DNA of 64,000 nt. It comes from JBBIMS01 sp964531645 (GTDB taxonomy: Bacteria; Acidobacteriota; Aminicenantia; JBFLYD01; JBBIMS01). Shown here piece after piece: positions 1 through 8,303 of the stretch. Each line of letters begins with the position of its first letter. Positions within the stretch are counted from its first letter, which is position 1. The position numbers and the translations under genes are program-made. The notes under the pieces were generated by a model, which made no database searches, was not told the DNA's origin, and saw only the letters and a list, made by a program, of their open reading frames with translations. The stretch lies in assembly GCA_964531645.1 (NCBI GenBank), contig CAZHEF010000008.1, forward strand, positions 1 to 64,000. The letters are read 5' to 3'.

Positions 1-501
1 TAAATTCTCAATGAGCTTTCTTGCCTTCTGGGAGTTCATCTCCCCGTAATATTCGCCATCAACAACAACTATTGGTCCTATCGCACAGCAACCAAGGCAG
101 TTAACAGTTTCAAGGGTAAACTCTCCGTCAGAGGTTGTCTGTCCTGGAGAAATTCTAAGGTCAGTGGATAAAGTATTAACTATATTGGCTCCACCTCTAA
201 CATGACAAGCAGTTCCAAGGCAAACCGTAACTTCGTGCTTACCTCTTGGTTTAAGGGAAAAGGCTCTATAAAATGTAGCCACTCCGTAAACATCCCTGAG
301 GGGGATTCTTAGTTGCTTCGCAACCTCTCTCATAGCAGGTTCTGGAAGATAACGATAGTGAGCCTGGATTTCCTGAAGAACAGGAATGAGGAGACCTCCC
401 TGTCTTTTAATACATTCCTCCACAAATTCAGGAATAGAGTCCTTATCAGTCCTTTTTTTGGATAATTTTTTAGTCGATTTTTTAGATTTTATTTTATCCA
501 T
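1..501 (-). CDS. nuoE: NuoE/HndA-type [2Fe-2S] subunit (C-terminus off window)
   Basis: Thioredoxin-fold [2Fe-2S] subunit of an NADH dehydrogenase or NAD(P)-linked [FeFe] hydrogenase. It passes electrons between the flavin subunit and the rest of the complex. The 167 residues in the window hold the four expected cluster cysteines, C94 and C99 (C-x4-C) and C135 and C139 in NCLGCCAIGP, plus the helical N-terminal domain with the conserved GVATFY. A Lys/Ser-rich stretch of about 20 residues precedes the domain. The start ATG at 501-499 follows a GGTGG-like ribosome site, and a strong promoter lies about 160 bases upstream. The partner flavin subunit should lie off the left edge, so Nuo cannot be told from hydrogenase (HydC/HndA) here. 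The family assignment is secure. Confidence 0.9.
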   Translation of the reverse strand, partial: MDKIKSKKSTKKLSKKRTDKDSIPEFVEECIKRQGGLLIPVLQEIQAHYRYLPEPAMREVAKQLRIPLRDVYGVATFYRAFSLKPRGKHEVTVCLGTACHVRGGANIVNTLSTDLRISPGQTTSDGEFTLETVNCLGCCAIGPIVVVDGEYYGEMNSQKARKLIENL

Positions 502-658
502 ATTACACCACCTCAAAAATGATTTTTTAAGATGAGATGAGATTTTTTATTAAAAAATCTTCCTTAAAGGGGACTCCCAAATAGAGATATGAGATAAAAT
601 ATTTCCGAAAAATTTCCATTTATTAGTCCTCCTGAAAAAATTATATTAATCATTCCTA

Positions 659-687
659 AGTATAACTCTGAAAAATTTTAGTGTCAA
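659..687 (-). promoter_or_regulatory. sigma-70 promoter for the nuoE-like gene
   Basis: On the minus strand a perfect -35 TTGACA (687-682) and a -10 TATACT (664-659) are separated by 17 bases. The site would give a leader of about 150 nt before the NuoE-like start. It was matched by eye to the sigma-70 consensus. Confidence 0.6.
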
Positions 688-699
688 TGAATGGAAAAG

Positions 700-960
700 A
701 AAGTAGGAGCTCAGAAGTACGGAAGCTCGGAAGCACTGATGTTAAGCTTCCACTCCTCTGCTTTTCAACCGTGAGTCATAGTCATTAATTCTTGAATCGT
801 CTTGAGTCTATCGCTTCTCCCGTTTGCTAATTTCTCCTCTTGCTCCCCTTGCATTTAATAAATTTTGCACTTTTCATTTTGCAATCTTCATTTTATATTT
901 ATTATTTTTGGATATTGGAAATTGGTTATTGGTTATTATATTATGGGTTATTGGAGAATA
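700..960. repeat. intergenic low-complexity repeat block A
   Basis: The 785-base gap between the NuoE-like and alcohol dehydrogenase genes has no convincing gene. It holds imperfect short repeats: GGAAGCTCGGAAGC, an AAGCTTCC arm, TTTTGCA/TTTTCATTTTGCA units around 866-890, and TTGGTTATTGG units around 925-955. The last recurs in reverse complement near 53.73 kb. A 67-codon frame within it looks like translated repeat and is not called. Confidence 0.5.
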
Positions 961-1000
961 CTCACACTTTAGAGGATGAGCCCACTTTCTTCAAAAGAAA

Positions 1001-1110
1001 GGAGGGGGGTGGCTTCACCACTCCCGATAAAAAGAGATGGTAGCCACCCTATAGCGGGGAAGGGGAAAAAGGAGGGGAGGTGAGTGCCCTTCGGGGGGAC
1101 GCGAAGGGCT
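1001..1110. other. two strong inverted repeats, possible structured RNA
   Basis: The first hairpin has arms GGGTGGCT (1007-1014) and AGCCACCC (1042-1049), extended inward past a 2-base bulge by ACCA/TGGT. The second has arms GCCCTTCG (1086-1093) and CGAAGGGC (1102-1109) around an 8-base loop. A purine-rich stretch lies between them. The GC content is well above the surroundings, and no poly-T tail follows either hairpin. I cannot match it to RNase P, tmRNA, SRP RNA or 6S RNA. Confidence 0.35.
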
Positions 1111-1286
1111 AATGGAGATCTTACTTATTATTCCAATTATCATATTTTTCATTATATCAAATTTCCCTTCTATGTCAATAATACGAAATTAAATTAAAAA
1201 AGTTTTGCCCGTAAAATCTCTTCGTAGCTGAATTATAGAGGTAAATTTTTTAAATCTTCTGACTTTTTCTTTCACCATTTTTTTAC

Positions 1287-2285
1287 TCACCCTACTTTAA
1301 GAACTCCAGCTCCATTTATATCACCTTTTTTTAGTAATTGCAAGACAATGTTTGCATCTTCCATTGGGAATACTTCCACCTTTGTTTTGATTGGAATCTT
1401 GGGAGCAAGAGATAGAAGCTCTATTGCGTCCTCCCTTGTGCTATTGGCAACACTTTTTATAACCTTTTCATTATAGAGGAGCTCATACGGAAAGGAAGGG
1501 ATTGGACTCATATGAATCCCTGCGCTTGCAACTGTTCCACCCTTCCTGAGAACTTTCAATGCAGAAATGCAAAGCTCTCCTACAGGAGCAAATATTATAA
1601 CAGAATCAAGTTCTTCAGATGGTTTATCCTTTGAAGTTCCAACCCAGTCTGCACCTAACTCTTCAGCTAATTTTTTGTGTTTCTCGGATCTTGAAAATAC
1701 AAAAACTTTACATTCATAAAATTTTGCTATCTGGAGAACAATGTGTGCTGAAGCGCCGAAACCATATAAACCGAGGTTCTCTCCTTTTTTCACATTACTC
1801 AATTTAAAGGAACGATAACCGATAATTCCAGCACATAGAAGAGGAGCAGAATCCACATCAGAGAAGTTTTCAGGGATTTTATATGTAAAATCTTCCTTCG
1901 AAACAACATATTCTGCATAGCCTCCGTCCTTTGTGTAACCAGTGAATTGGGGAGACTCACATAAATTTTCCATGCCTTTTAGGCAGTATTTGCATTTACC
2001 ACATGAAGAGTAAAGCCATGCAACTCCCACCCTATCCCCTTTCTTTAGTTTTTTAACATCATTGCCTGTTTTTTCTACCAAACCAACTATTTGATGTCCA
2101 GGAATAAGAGGAATCTTCTTTGGCGGGAGTTCCCCTTCAATAACATGAAGGTCAGTATGGCATATTCCGCATGCTGAAATTTTTATCAAAACCTCATCCG
2201 ATGAAGGCTCTGGAATATCTATTTCCAATAATTTGAGAGGATTACTTTCTATCTCACTTATTCTTTCAAGAACCATTCCCCTCAT
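1287..2285 (-). CDS. zinc-dependent alcohol dehydrogenase (MDR family)
   Basis: Medium-chain dehydrogenase/reductase, 332 residues, probably oxidising an alcohol or reducing an aldehyde with NAD(P)(H). The catalytic-zinc region CGICHTDLH (C42) and GHQ (H64) are present, as are all four structural-zinc cysteines (C95, C98, C101, C109). The Rossmann motif reads GFGASA. The residue after the zinc His is Gln where many MDR enzymes have Glu. I recall GFGASA as typical of one zinc-ADH subfamily but cannot check. The gene is last in the minus-strand operon, six bases after the aminotransferase. The substrate cannot be told from sequence. Confidence 0.88.
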   Translation of the reverse strand: MRGMVLERISEIESNPLKLLEIDIPEPSSDEVLIKISACGICHTDLHVIEGELPPKKIPLIPGHQIVGLVEKTGNDVKKLKKGDRVGVAWLYSSCGKCKYCLKGMENLCESPQFTGYTKDGGYAEYVVSKEDFTYKIPENFSDVDSAPLLCAGIIGYRSFKLSNVKKGENLGLYGFGASAHIVLQIAKFYECKVFVFSRSEKHKKLAEELGADWVGTSKDKPSEELDSVIIFAPVGELCISALKVLRKGGTVASAGIHMSPIPSFPYELLYNEKVIKSVANSTREDAIELLSLAPKIPIKTKVEVFPMEDANIVLQLLKKGDINGAGVLKVG

Positions 2286-2291
2286 TTTTCA

Positions 2292-3467
2292 TCAAATCGT
2301 GGAAATAGCCTCCTTTATTCTATTTATTCCTTCCACAAGATCTTCATCTGAGACAGCGAAAGAGATTCTAATGAATCCTGGAGTTCCGAATGAGTCCCCA
2401 GGGACGGTAACAACCCGAGCATTCTCTATCAAGAATAAAACAAGCTCTGTTGTATCCTTAATTTTCCCTCCAATGTAATAATTGAAATCGGGATAGAAGT
2501 AAAAGGCTCCTTCAGGAGGATGAACCTTGACATTTTTTATCTCTTTCAGAAGCTTAATTCCCATATCTCTTCTTCTGAGATAGATTCCTCTAATTTTTTT
2601 GAGATGGTCAGAAGAGTTTTTTATTGCTTCAATTGCTGCCTTCTGTGAAATGGAACACGAATTCGATGTAGAATGTCCCTGCAAAATTTCCATCTTTTCT
2701 ATGATTTCTTTTGAGGCAAGGGTATAACCTATCCTCCAGCCCGTCATGGAATAGGATTTGGAGAGGGAGCCAATAATTATTAGATTTTTCTTAGATGAAG
2801 GACAAAGTCTTAAAGCCTCTGGAAATTCTCGATCAAAAATAATGTCCCTGTAACACTCATCTATTATAAGGTAAAATCCCTTTTCCATAGATAATTCACA
2901 GAGTTTTTTAAGTCCTTCCTCATCAATTACAGAACCAGAGGGATTTGAAGGGTAATTTAAGACAATTGCCTTTGTTCTTTCAGTAATGTACGGGATTATC
3001 TTTTCTCCTTTAAAATCTATTCTTCCGTCATTCTCTATGAGAGAAACAAAAACAGGAGTAGCGCCGCAAAGCTTAACCTGTTCAGGATAGGTAACCCAGT
3101 AGGGTGAAGGAATCACCACTTCATCTCCCTCTTCAAAAAGTGTGAGTGCAGAGAGGAAAAGACCAAATTTGCTTCCTGGTGTTATAATCACCTCTTTTGC
3201 ATCGAAGGGAATACCTGTCTTTTTTGTATAATCTTCTGCGATTATGTTTCTTAATTCTACTATTCCTGCTGTTGCCGTATATTTTGTAAAATTCTCCTCT
3301 ATTGCTTTTATACCGATTTCTTTAACATTCTCTGGAGTGGGAAGATCCGGTTCTCCCACACTCAAATCAATAACATCTATTCCTTTCTTTTTTAGTTCCT
3401 GGGCTTTTGCCATAAAAATAAATGTTGAGGACGGCTGAAGAGGATCAAGCCTTTTAGAAGTTTTCAT
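2292..3467 (-). CDS. aspC: class I/II PLP aminotransferase, aspartate aminotransferase-like
   Basis: Fold-type I aminotransferase of 391 residues, close to the Thermus-type aspartate aminotransferase subgroup. The PLP lysine is K237 in SLSKSYSMTGWR. N175 (NYPSNPSG), D203 and Y206 (IIDECY) match cofactor-binding positions, and a C-terminal GFIRISFA holds the carboxylate-binding Arg. It should move the amino group between aspartate (or a related amino acid) and 2-oxoglutarate in the cytoplasm. The start codon directly abuts the gmhA stop, so the two are translated from one message. Exact specificity is inferred. Confidence 0.88.
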   Translation of the reverse strand: MKTSKRLDPLQPSSTFIFMAKAQELKKKGIDVIDLSVGEPDLPTPENVKEIGIKAIEENFTKYTATAGIVELRNIIAEDYTKKTGIPFDAKEVIITPGSKFGLFLSALTLFEEGDEVVIPSPYWVTYPEQVKLCGATPVFVSLIENDGRIDFKGEKIIPYITERTKAIVLNYPSNPSGSVIDEEGLKKLCELSMEKGFYLIIDECYRDIIFDREFPEALRLCPSSKKNLIIIGSLSKSYSMTGWRIGYTLASKEIIEKMEILQGHSTSNSCSISQKAAIEAIKNSSDHLKKIRGIYLRRRDMGIKLLKEIKNVKVHPPEGAFYFYPDFNYYIGGKIKDTTELVLFLIENARVVTVPGDSFGTPGFIRISFAVSDEDLVEGINRIKEAISTI

Positions 3468-4049
3468 TTATGACTCCTTAAAATTATTATTTAAATTATA
3501 TTCAATTATCTCACAAAGAATGTGAAGAATAAATATATGGATTTCCTGAATTCTTGGTGTGTCTTTTGAAGGAACAGCGAGGAGATAATCTACTTTTTTA
3601 ATTTCTTTCCTACCTTCTCCTGTAAGAAAAACAACCCTAAGTCCCTTCTCCTTTGCTTTATCGATTCCTTTGATAACATTTGGGGAGGTTCCAGATGTAG
3701 AAATTGCTATTACCCAATCTCCTTCATTTCCGAGAGCCTCAATCTGTTTTTTAAAGATCTCATCAAAGGAAAAATCATTTGCAATTGAAGTTATGACTGA
3801 GGTATCTGTTGTAAGAGCAATTGCAGGTATGGGAGCCCTTTCTTTTCTGAATTTATTTATCATCTCTCCCGTAAAGTGCTGAGCATCTGCAGCAGAACCA
3901 CCGTTTCCAAAAATTAAAATTTTTTTACCTTTTCTCAAACTTTCTGTAATTTCCTCTGCAAGTTTAAAAATCTTGTCCATGTTCTCCTTAAAAAACTTTC
4001 TCTTTATTTCTTCCGATTCTTTTAAGGATTTTTCAATAAAATCTTTCAC
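3468..4049 (-). CDS. gmhA: phosphoheptose isomerase
   Basis: SIS-domain sedoheptulose-7-phosphate isomerase, 193 residues, the normal GmhA length. It makes D-glycero-D-manno-heptose 7-phosphate, the first step to ADP-heptose for lipopolysaccharide core. GNGGSAADAQH near residue 50 and the C-terminal TPRIQEIHIFILH helix (metal/active-site Glu and His) are family hallmarks. It overlaps plsC by four bases (ATGA). Its presence supports a diderm envelope. No other heptose genes are in the window. Confidence 0.92.
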   Translation of the reverse strand: MKDFIEKSLKESEEIKRKFFKENMDKIFKLAEEITESLRKGKKILIFGNGGSAADAQHFTGEMINKFRKERAPIPAIALTTDTSVITSIANDFSFDEIFKKQIEALGNEGDWVIAISTSGTSPNVIKGIDKAKEKGLRVVFLTGEGRKEIKKVDYLLAVPSKDTPRIQEIHIFILHILCEIIEYNLNNNFKES

Positions 4050-4750
4050 TTCTGAAGCTCCTTTTCAAAGATTTCTCTTACTTTTTTAAGAAGTTGTTCC
4101 TTCTCTTCCACGGAAAAATCTTCAGGAGAAATAGGGTCGTGAAATTTAACCTCAACAGTCCCACTCTTTATTGAAAATTTTCCCCTTGGAAGCATTTCCC
4201 TTGTTCCTTTTATTGTTATGGGAACTATGGGAACCTGAGATTTTATTGAAAGAATAAACCCACCTTTTTTAAAAGGTAGAAGATTTCCATTCCATGATCT
4301 TGTTCCTTCAGGAAATATTAGAAATGACCACCCTTTTTCTTTTATCATTTCGACCCCTTTCTCAATAGCCATCCTTCCCTTGCTACTATTGCTCCTGTCA
4401 ACAGGTATGAACCCTACCCTTTCCATTCCTTTACCAATTATTGGAATTTTAAATAACTCTTTCTTGGGAAATATTCTAACAGGTATTGGTAAAATCAGAA
4501 AAAGAAGGGGAGCATCGATTAGACTCACATGATTTGCCATGAAAATATGGGGCCTTTTAAAATCGATTTTTTCCATTTCATTAATCCTGAGTTTAATTCC
4601 GAATAAAGGCTTGGAAAGAACAAGGCCGAATTTTCCCACCTTGAAAAGGAAATCTTTTTCCCTTGTTATAAACGAGAGCAAAAGTGCGGGTATTCCAATT
4701 GTTATTGTGAGAAAAACGTAAAGGGAAAGGATAAGAATCGATCTTAGCAT
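4046..4750 (-). CDS. plsC: 1-acyl-sn-glycerol-3-phosphate acyltransferase
   Basis: Membrane-bound LPLAT-family acyltransferase of 234 residues that would acylate lysophosphatidate to phosphatidate. An N-terminal hydrophobic helix (about residues 5-28) precedes NHVSLIDAP, the H-x4-D catalytic motif, and FPEGTRS, the substrate-phosphate motif. It sits 29 bases after the PP2C gene and overlaps gmhA. No strong ribosome site is visible, so coupling is possible. A lipid A or ornithine-lipid acyltransferase of the same superfamily is less likely. Confidence 0.88.
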   Translation of the reverse strand: MLRSILILSLYVFLTITIGIPALLLSFITREKDFLFKVGKFGLVLSKPLFGIKLRINEMEKIDFKRPHIFMANHVSLIDAPLLFLILPIPVRIFPKKELFKIPIIGKGMERVGFIPVDRSNSSKGRMAIEKGVEMIKEKGWSFLIFPEGTRSWNGNLLPFKKGGFILSIKSQVPIVPITIKGTREMLPRGKFSIKSGTVEVKFHDPISPEDFSVEEKEQLLKKVREIFEKELQK

Positions 4751-4779
4751 CTTATTTAAGGGTAAATGGATTCATTCGC

Positions 4780-5577
4780 TTAAAAGATTCCAAATCTTTT
4801 CTTCTTTTTAATCTTTATTTTTTTTGTTGTCTCATCTATTTTCTTTTCTATCTTAATCACTTCAATAGTGAGATTATCAGGTGCCCCCCTTTCCTTTGCA
4901 ATCTCAATCATTTTTTCAACAGCCTTTTTAGGAGGATTATTTATTGAAATGATTTTTATCTCCTCATCTGAAACCATGTTACTCAAACCATCAGTGCAAA
5001 CTACGAAAATATCACCGTCTTTAACACCAATGCCACCATTTATTTGAGGCGTTATGTTCTCCTTCACACCAAGGGATAGATAAAGTATATTTCTTCTCGG
5101 ATGGGATCTTGCTTCCTGCTCGGAAATAACTCCATTTTCTCTCATTTTCCCTACAAGGGAATGGTCTTTTGTCAGTTTTTTACACTCATCTTCTCTAATT
5201 AGATAAATTCTTGAATCTCCCACATGCCCCCAAAAAACATTTTCGCCTTTTAAGACAAGAACAGAAAGGGTTGTTCCCATCCCATGCTGAGACTCCTTTC
5301 CAACTCCCTCTTCAAAAACTCTTCTGTTGGCATCGTAAAATGCCAATTCTATAGCCTTCTCAGCTTCTTTTGTTCCTTCAAAATATCTTTTGTAACTCTC
5401 AAGAAAAGTCAAAACCGCAAGCCTGCTTGCGACCTCTCCTGCATTATGTCCACCCATTCCGTCCGCAACGATGAAAACTCTGTGCTCCTGATCTATCAAG
5501 AACTCTCCGTAAAAATCTTCGTTGTTCTGCCTCACCTTTCCAACATCTGACTTTGAAAAAGATTTTATCTCAATCAT
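4780..5577 (-). CDS. PP2C-family serine/threonine phosphatase
   Basis: Stp/PrpC-like metal-dependent protein phosphatase, 265 residues. The ordered motifs are RQNNEDF, VADGMGGHNAGEVAS, GTTLSVLVL, GHVGDSRIYL, LTKDHSLV and FVVCTDGLSNM. The conserved Asp residues bind Mn/Mg. The last 20 residues are a lysine-rich tail (KKIKIKKKKR). It normally counteracts a Hanks-type Ser/Thr kinase, but no kinase is in the window. It is the first gene of the five-gene minus-strand operon, behind a near-perfect sigma-70 promoter. Confidence 0.9.
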   Translation of the reverse strand: MIEIKSFSKSDVGKVRQNNEDFYGEFLIDQEHRVFIVADGMGGHNAGEVASRLAVLTFLESYKRYFEGTKEAEKAIELAFYDANRRVFEEGVGKESQHGMGTTLSVLVLKGENVFWGHVGDSRIYLIREDECKKLTKDHSLVGKMRENGVISEQEARSHPRRNILYLSLGVKENITPQINGGIGVKDGDIFVVCTDGLSNMVSDEEIKIISINNPPKKAVEKMIEIAKERGAPDNLTIEVIKIEKKIDETTKKIKIKKKKRFGIF

Positions 5578-5599
5578 TTTATCACCTGAGACTTCTTTG

Positions 5600-5628
5600 A
5601 TTTTATTTGAAAGAAAATTTTATGTCAA
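5600..5628 (-). promoter_or_regulatory. sigma-70 promoter of the PP2C-plsC-gmhA-aspC-adh operon
   Basis: On the minus strand -35 TTGACA (5628-5623), a 17-base spacer and -10 TAAAAT (5605-5600) lie about 20 bases before the PP2C start. The remainder of 5629-5863 shows no gene or repeat that I recognise. Confidence 0.65.
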
Positions 5629-5863
5629 GTTTTCGAGTTGCGTCATTAATTTTCTATATGAAATCCATTCGTTGCATCATGAGAAATTCTATTCCAAATT
5701 TTTACTTCCCCTTGATAAATTATCTATCAGAGAGGTATATATTTCAAGCACATAAATAAAACTCAAGCCTTTAATCATGTTTTTTAAGATAATAGTTCTT
5801 TGAAATTCGATAAATTAGATGTATAATCTTTTTCTGATATAAAATCTGAGAAGGAGATTCTCA

Positions 5864-6445
5864 ATGGATAGAGGTAATTGGTTACTCTCAGTTGCGATTT
5901 CTTGTCTGATTTTTCTTATCCTTATAAATTGTCAGCCTCTCAATTATACTTTGACAGTGATTGTTGACGAAGGAGTCACAGGAACTCCTGAATCAGGAAA
6001 ATATACTTATAAAGAACTTTCTACAGTGGAATATTCTTACACTCCCATAAACCCTCTCCATACAGTTGAGGTTTTAATCAATGATAAATATAGAAAGTCA
6101 GCTCAGGATTCCATAGTCCTTTATGGCGACGAGTATGTTTTAAGAGCAAAGATTATGGATGTAAGAGGCTCCTGGAAAATAAAGATGACAAAGTCTGATT
6201 CAACCTCTGTTGATTTTGAATTTACAATCACTCTCACTGGAAATTATGTTATCTCAGGAACTTTCACGGATAGCAGGGGATATCGCGGAACATGGGATAC
6301 ATCCTACGCCTACACTGGGAATATAATCACTTTGACATATGCGGACTGGAAAGATTATATTCTAACAGGAACATATTTTGACATGAGTGGCAATTTTATT
6401 GGGGAGGGAACAACAGGAAAATGGAGCTCTGAGAGAGTTAAGTGA
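5864..6445 (+). CDS. predicted lipoprotein, beta-rich, unknown function
   Basis: This 193-residue protein is not recognised. It starts with a hydrophobic signal and a lipobox LILINC, with C23 as the predicted lipidated cysteine. The rest is Thr/Tyr-rich with alternating polar/hydrophobic strands. The pattern TGNYVISGTFTDSRG then GTWDT suggests a small lipocalin-like barrel, but that is only a resemblance. A good ribosome site (AAGGAGA) precedes the ATG. It converges with the ACT-domain gene and stands alone. Confidence 0.7.
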   Translation: MDRGNWLLSVAISCLIFLILINCQPLNYTLTVIVDEGVTGTPESGKYTYKELSTVEYSYTPINPLHTVEVLINDKYRKSAQDSIVLYGDEYVLRAKIMDVRGSWKIKMTKSDSTSVDFEFTITLTGNYVISGTFTDSRGYRGTWDTSYAYTGNIITLTYADWKDYILTGTYFDMSGNFIGEGTTGKWSSERVK

Positions 6446-6459
6446 AATTCATTTTTAAT

Positions 6460-7119
6460 TTAGCTACTTCCTAAAATTTTCTTCAAGATTGAAAATGCTT
6501 TGTCAGTATTTTTGTTTTCAAGAATTATTGTGAATTCATTAAATGTAGAGACTACTTCAATAAGATTTATTCCTTCCCAGGCAAGGGATTTTAGAATGAA
6601 ACTATAGATTCCAGGAACAAGAGCAGAACCTTCTGGAAGCTGGATTGTAATTGAGGAGAGATTTTCAAATTTGGAGATAATTTTTTCGTCCTCGAATATT
6701 TTCAATAGTTTATCCTCAAGATTTTTGCTTACAATTATTGTGGTTTCATAAATACCCTGAGTGAAGGTAATGAAATAATTCTGGATAAATTTTATTTCTT
6801 CAAGCAATCTTTTTTGCTTGCTCAAAAGTAGCCCTGAATTAGGAATTGTTATCTCAACTAAATTTGATCTGACCATCAAATCAGGAGGAGAAGAAAAGAA
6901 ATCTCTCTGTTTTTTATGAATTTTTTTGATTTTAGTTGATAAACGCTTCAAACCCATTATAATGGCCCCATCCCTCACCTTCTTCATAAGTTCTTTTTCA
7001 ACTTCTGGCTTTATCTTCCTTGCAAGGGAGGAAAGATTGACAATCCCAAGGGAGAGAGCCTCTTCTAAGAATGATGACCTTCTCACAATACCTTCTACCA
7101 CTTCAGAAATTGTTATCAT
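6460..7119 (-). CDS. ACT-domain protein divergent from the lysine operon
   Basis: The 219-residue protein has an N-terminal part (about 1-70, SFLEEALSLGIVNLSSLARKI) that looks like a helix-turn-helix. The C-terminal part from about residue 125 resembles ACT amino-acid-binding domains, with PEGSALVPGIYSFILKSLAWEGIN followed by VVSTFNEFTIILE. The latter is like the regulatory half of aspartate kinase, but there is no kinase domain. It is transcribed away from lysW from a shared intergenic region. An amino-acid-responsive regulator of lysine synthesis is a reasonable inference, not shown. Confidence 0.6.
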   Translation of the reverse strand: MITISEVVEGIVRRSSFLEEALSLGIVNLSSLARKIKPEVEKELMKKVRDGAIIMGLKRLSTKIKKIHKKQRDFFSSPPDLMVRSNLVEITIPNSGLLLSKQKRLLEEIKFIQNYFITFTQGIYETTIIVSKNLEDKLLKIFEDEKIISKFENLSSITIQLPEGSALVPGIYSFILKSLAWEGINLIEVVSTFNEFTIILENKNTDKAFSILKKILGSS

Positions 7120-7168
7120 GTTAAAATTTTAACAAAATTTATTAAAAAAGTAAAATTTTTTTAAAAAT

Positions 7169-7198
7169 TTGACGCTCCTCTAAAGGCGCAGAGATAAT
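7169..7198 (+). promoter_or_regulatory. sigma-70 promoter of the lysW operon
   Basis: -35 TTGACG (7169-7174), an 18-base spacer and -10 GATAAT (7193-7198). A transcript from about 7205 would carry a 28-base leader with a consensus AGGAGG ribosome site at 7221-7226. The spacer is GC-richer than its surroundings (GCTCCTCTAAAGGCGC), which could be an operator for the divergently encoded ACT protein. Confidence 0.55.
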
Positions 7199-7232
7199 CA
7201 ATTCTTGAAAGAAAATTTTAAGGAGGTAAAAG

Positions 7233-7412
7233 ATGCAATTGAATGGAATATGTCCTGTTTGTGAGGGTGAATTAAAGGCAAATAAAGATGTCCAAATCTC
7301 CGAAATTCTCAGCTGTCCTGATTGTAACTCTCTTTTAGTTGTTGACTACATAGAGGATCACACCATCAATCTAAAAAAAGCTCCACAGATAGAAGAAGAT
7401 TGGGGACAATAA
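7233..7412 (+). CDS. lysW: LysW amino-group carrier protein, C-terminal Gln variant
   Basis: The protein has 59 residues. LysW protects the alpha-amino group of aminoadipate (or glutamate) by an isopeptide bond to the gamma-carboxyl of its C-terminal Glu, and presents the substrate electrostatically to LysX, LysZ, LysY and LysJ. Two zinc-knuckle pairs are present (CPVC at 7-10 and CPDC at 28-31), with an acidic body. The C-terminus reads EEDWGQ, whereas the known family ends in EDWGE. The last codon is CAA (7407-7409), one base from GAA. As encoded it has no terminal Glu side chain to accept the substrate. AGGAGG precedes the ATG by six bases. Confidence 0.92.
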   Translation: MQLNGICPVCEGELKANKDVQISEILSCPDCNSLLVVDYIEDHTINLKKAPQIEEDWGQ

Positions 7413-7430
7413 AAGGATATTTTTAGTTAA

Positions 7431-8279
7431 ATGACAAAATTAGCTATATTTCATTCAACTATCAGAAAAGAGGAAAAACTAATTATTGAATCTGCTGAAA
7501 AAAGAGGAATTAATGTGATGCTGATCGATATAAGAAGAGAAATTTTAAGTCCTCTAAGATTTCAGATTGATTTTGACATTGCCCTGGAGAGGTCAGTTTC
7601 AACGGTTAAAGGAGATTATGCAATATCTTTCCTTGAGTCACTTGGTGTTCTTGTCATTAATAATTCTAAAATAGCTCGAATATGTGAAGATAAATTTTTG
7701 ACATCTCTCCTTCTTTCAAAGGCTGGTGTTCCGTGTCCGAGATTTGCTCTTGTTTTTGACCTTGAAAAAGCATTGGAAGTTGTTGAGGAATTGGGAGGAT
7801 TCCCAGTGGTTTTAAAACCACCCCTTGGATCCTGGGGAAGGCTTTTGGCAAAAGTAAATGATAGAGATTCCCTTGAGGCCATATTTGAACACAAAGATGT
7901 TCTTGGCTCTCCCCACCAGAAAGCCATTTATATTCAGGAATACATCAAAAAACCTGGAAGAGATATGAGAGTATTTATTGTTGGCAAAGAGGTTATATGT
8001 GCTGTTTATCGAGAGTCCGAGCACTGGATTACCAACACTGCAAGGGGAGCAAGAACGAGGAATTGTCCTCTGACAGAAGAGCTGATTAAGATTTGTGAGA
8101 GGATAGTAGAGGTCATGGGAGAGGGACTTCTTGCAGTAGATATTTTTGAGACTGAAGAAGGTCTAAAAGTTAACGAAGTAAACCACACAATGGAATTTAG
8201 AAATTCTGAAGAACCTACAGGAGTTAGCATCTCTGGAGCAATTGTTGATTACTGCTTAAAGATAATAAATGGAAAATAA
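7431..8279 (+). CDS. lysX: LysW-aminoadipate ligase (ATP-grasp)
   Basis: RimK-like ATP-grasp enzyme, 282 residues, that joins the alpha-amino group of aminoadipate (or glutamate) to LysW. ATP-grasp elements are visible: FPVVLKPPLGSWGR (about 124-137), YIQEYIKKPGRDMRVF (about 167-182) and the metal site NEVNHTMEF with E249 and N251. NTARG at 202-206 is the substrate-side motif of the LysX/ArgX family. It lies 18 bases after lysW with only a weak ribosome site (AAAAGGA). The C-terminal Gln of the neighbouring LysW makes its acceptor chemistry worth testing. Confidence 0.92.
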   Translation: MTKLAIFHSTIRKEEKLIIESAEKRGINVMLIDIRREILSPLRFQIDFDIALERSVSTVKGDYAISFLESLGVLVINNSKIARICEDKFLTSLLLSKAGVPCPRFALVFDLEKALEVVEELGGFPVVLKPPLGSWGRLLAKVNDRDSLEAIFEHKDVLGSPHQKAIYIQEYIKKPGRDMRVFIVGKEVICAVYRESEHWITNTARGARTRNCPLTEELIKICERIVEVMGEGLLAVDIFETEEGLKVNEVNHTMEFRNSEEPTGVSISGAIVDYCLKIINGK

Positions 8280-8303
8280 AAAGGAACTTTTAAAAGGTGG
8301 AAC

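Noticed and set aside
700..960. CRISPR array in the repeat-rich gap
   Set aside because: Repeat units are short, degenerate and unevenly spaced with no constant spacer length, and no cas gene is present.
840..1043. 67-codon frame between the NuoE-like and alcohol dehydrogenase genes
   Set aside because: It is built from TTGGTTATTGG-type repeats, has no ribosome site, and runs into the hairpin region. It has no protein-like pattern.
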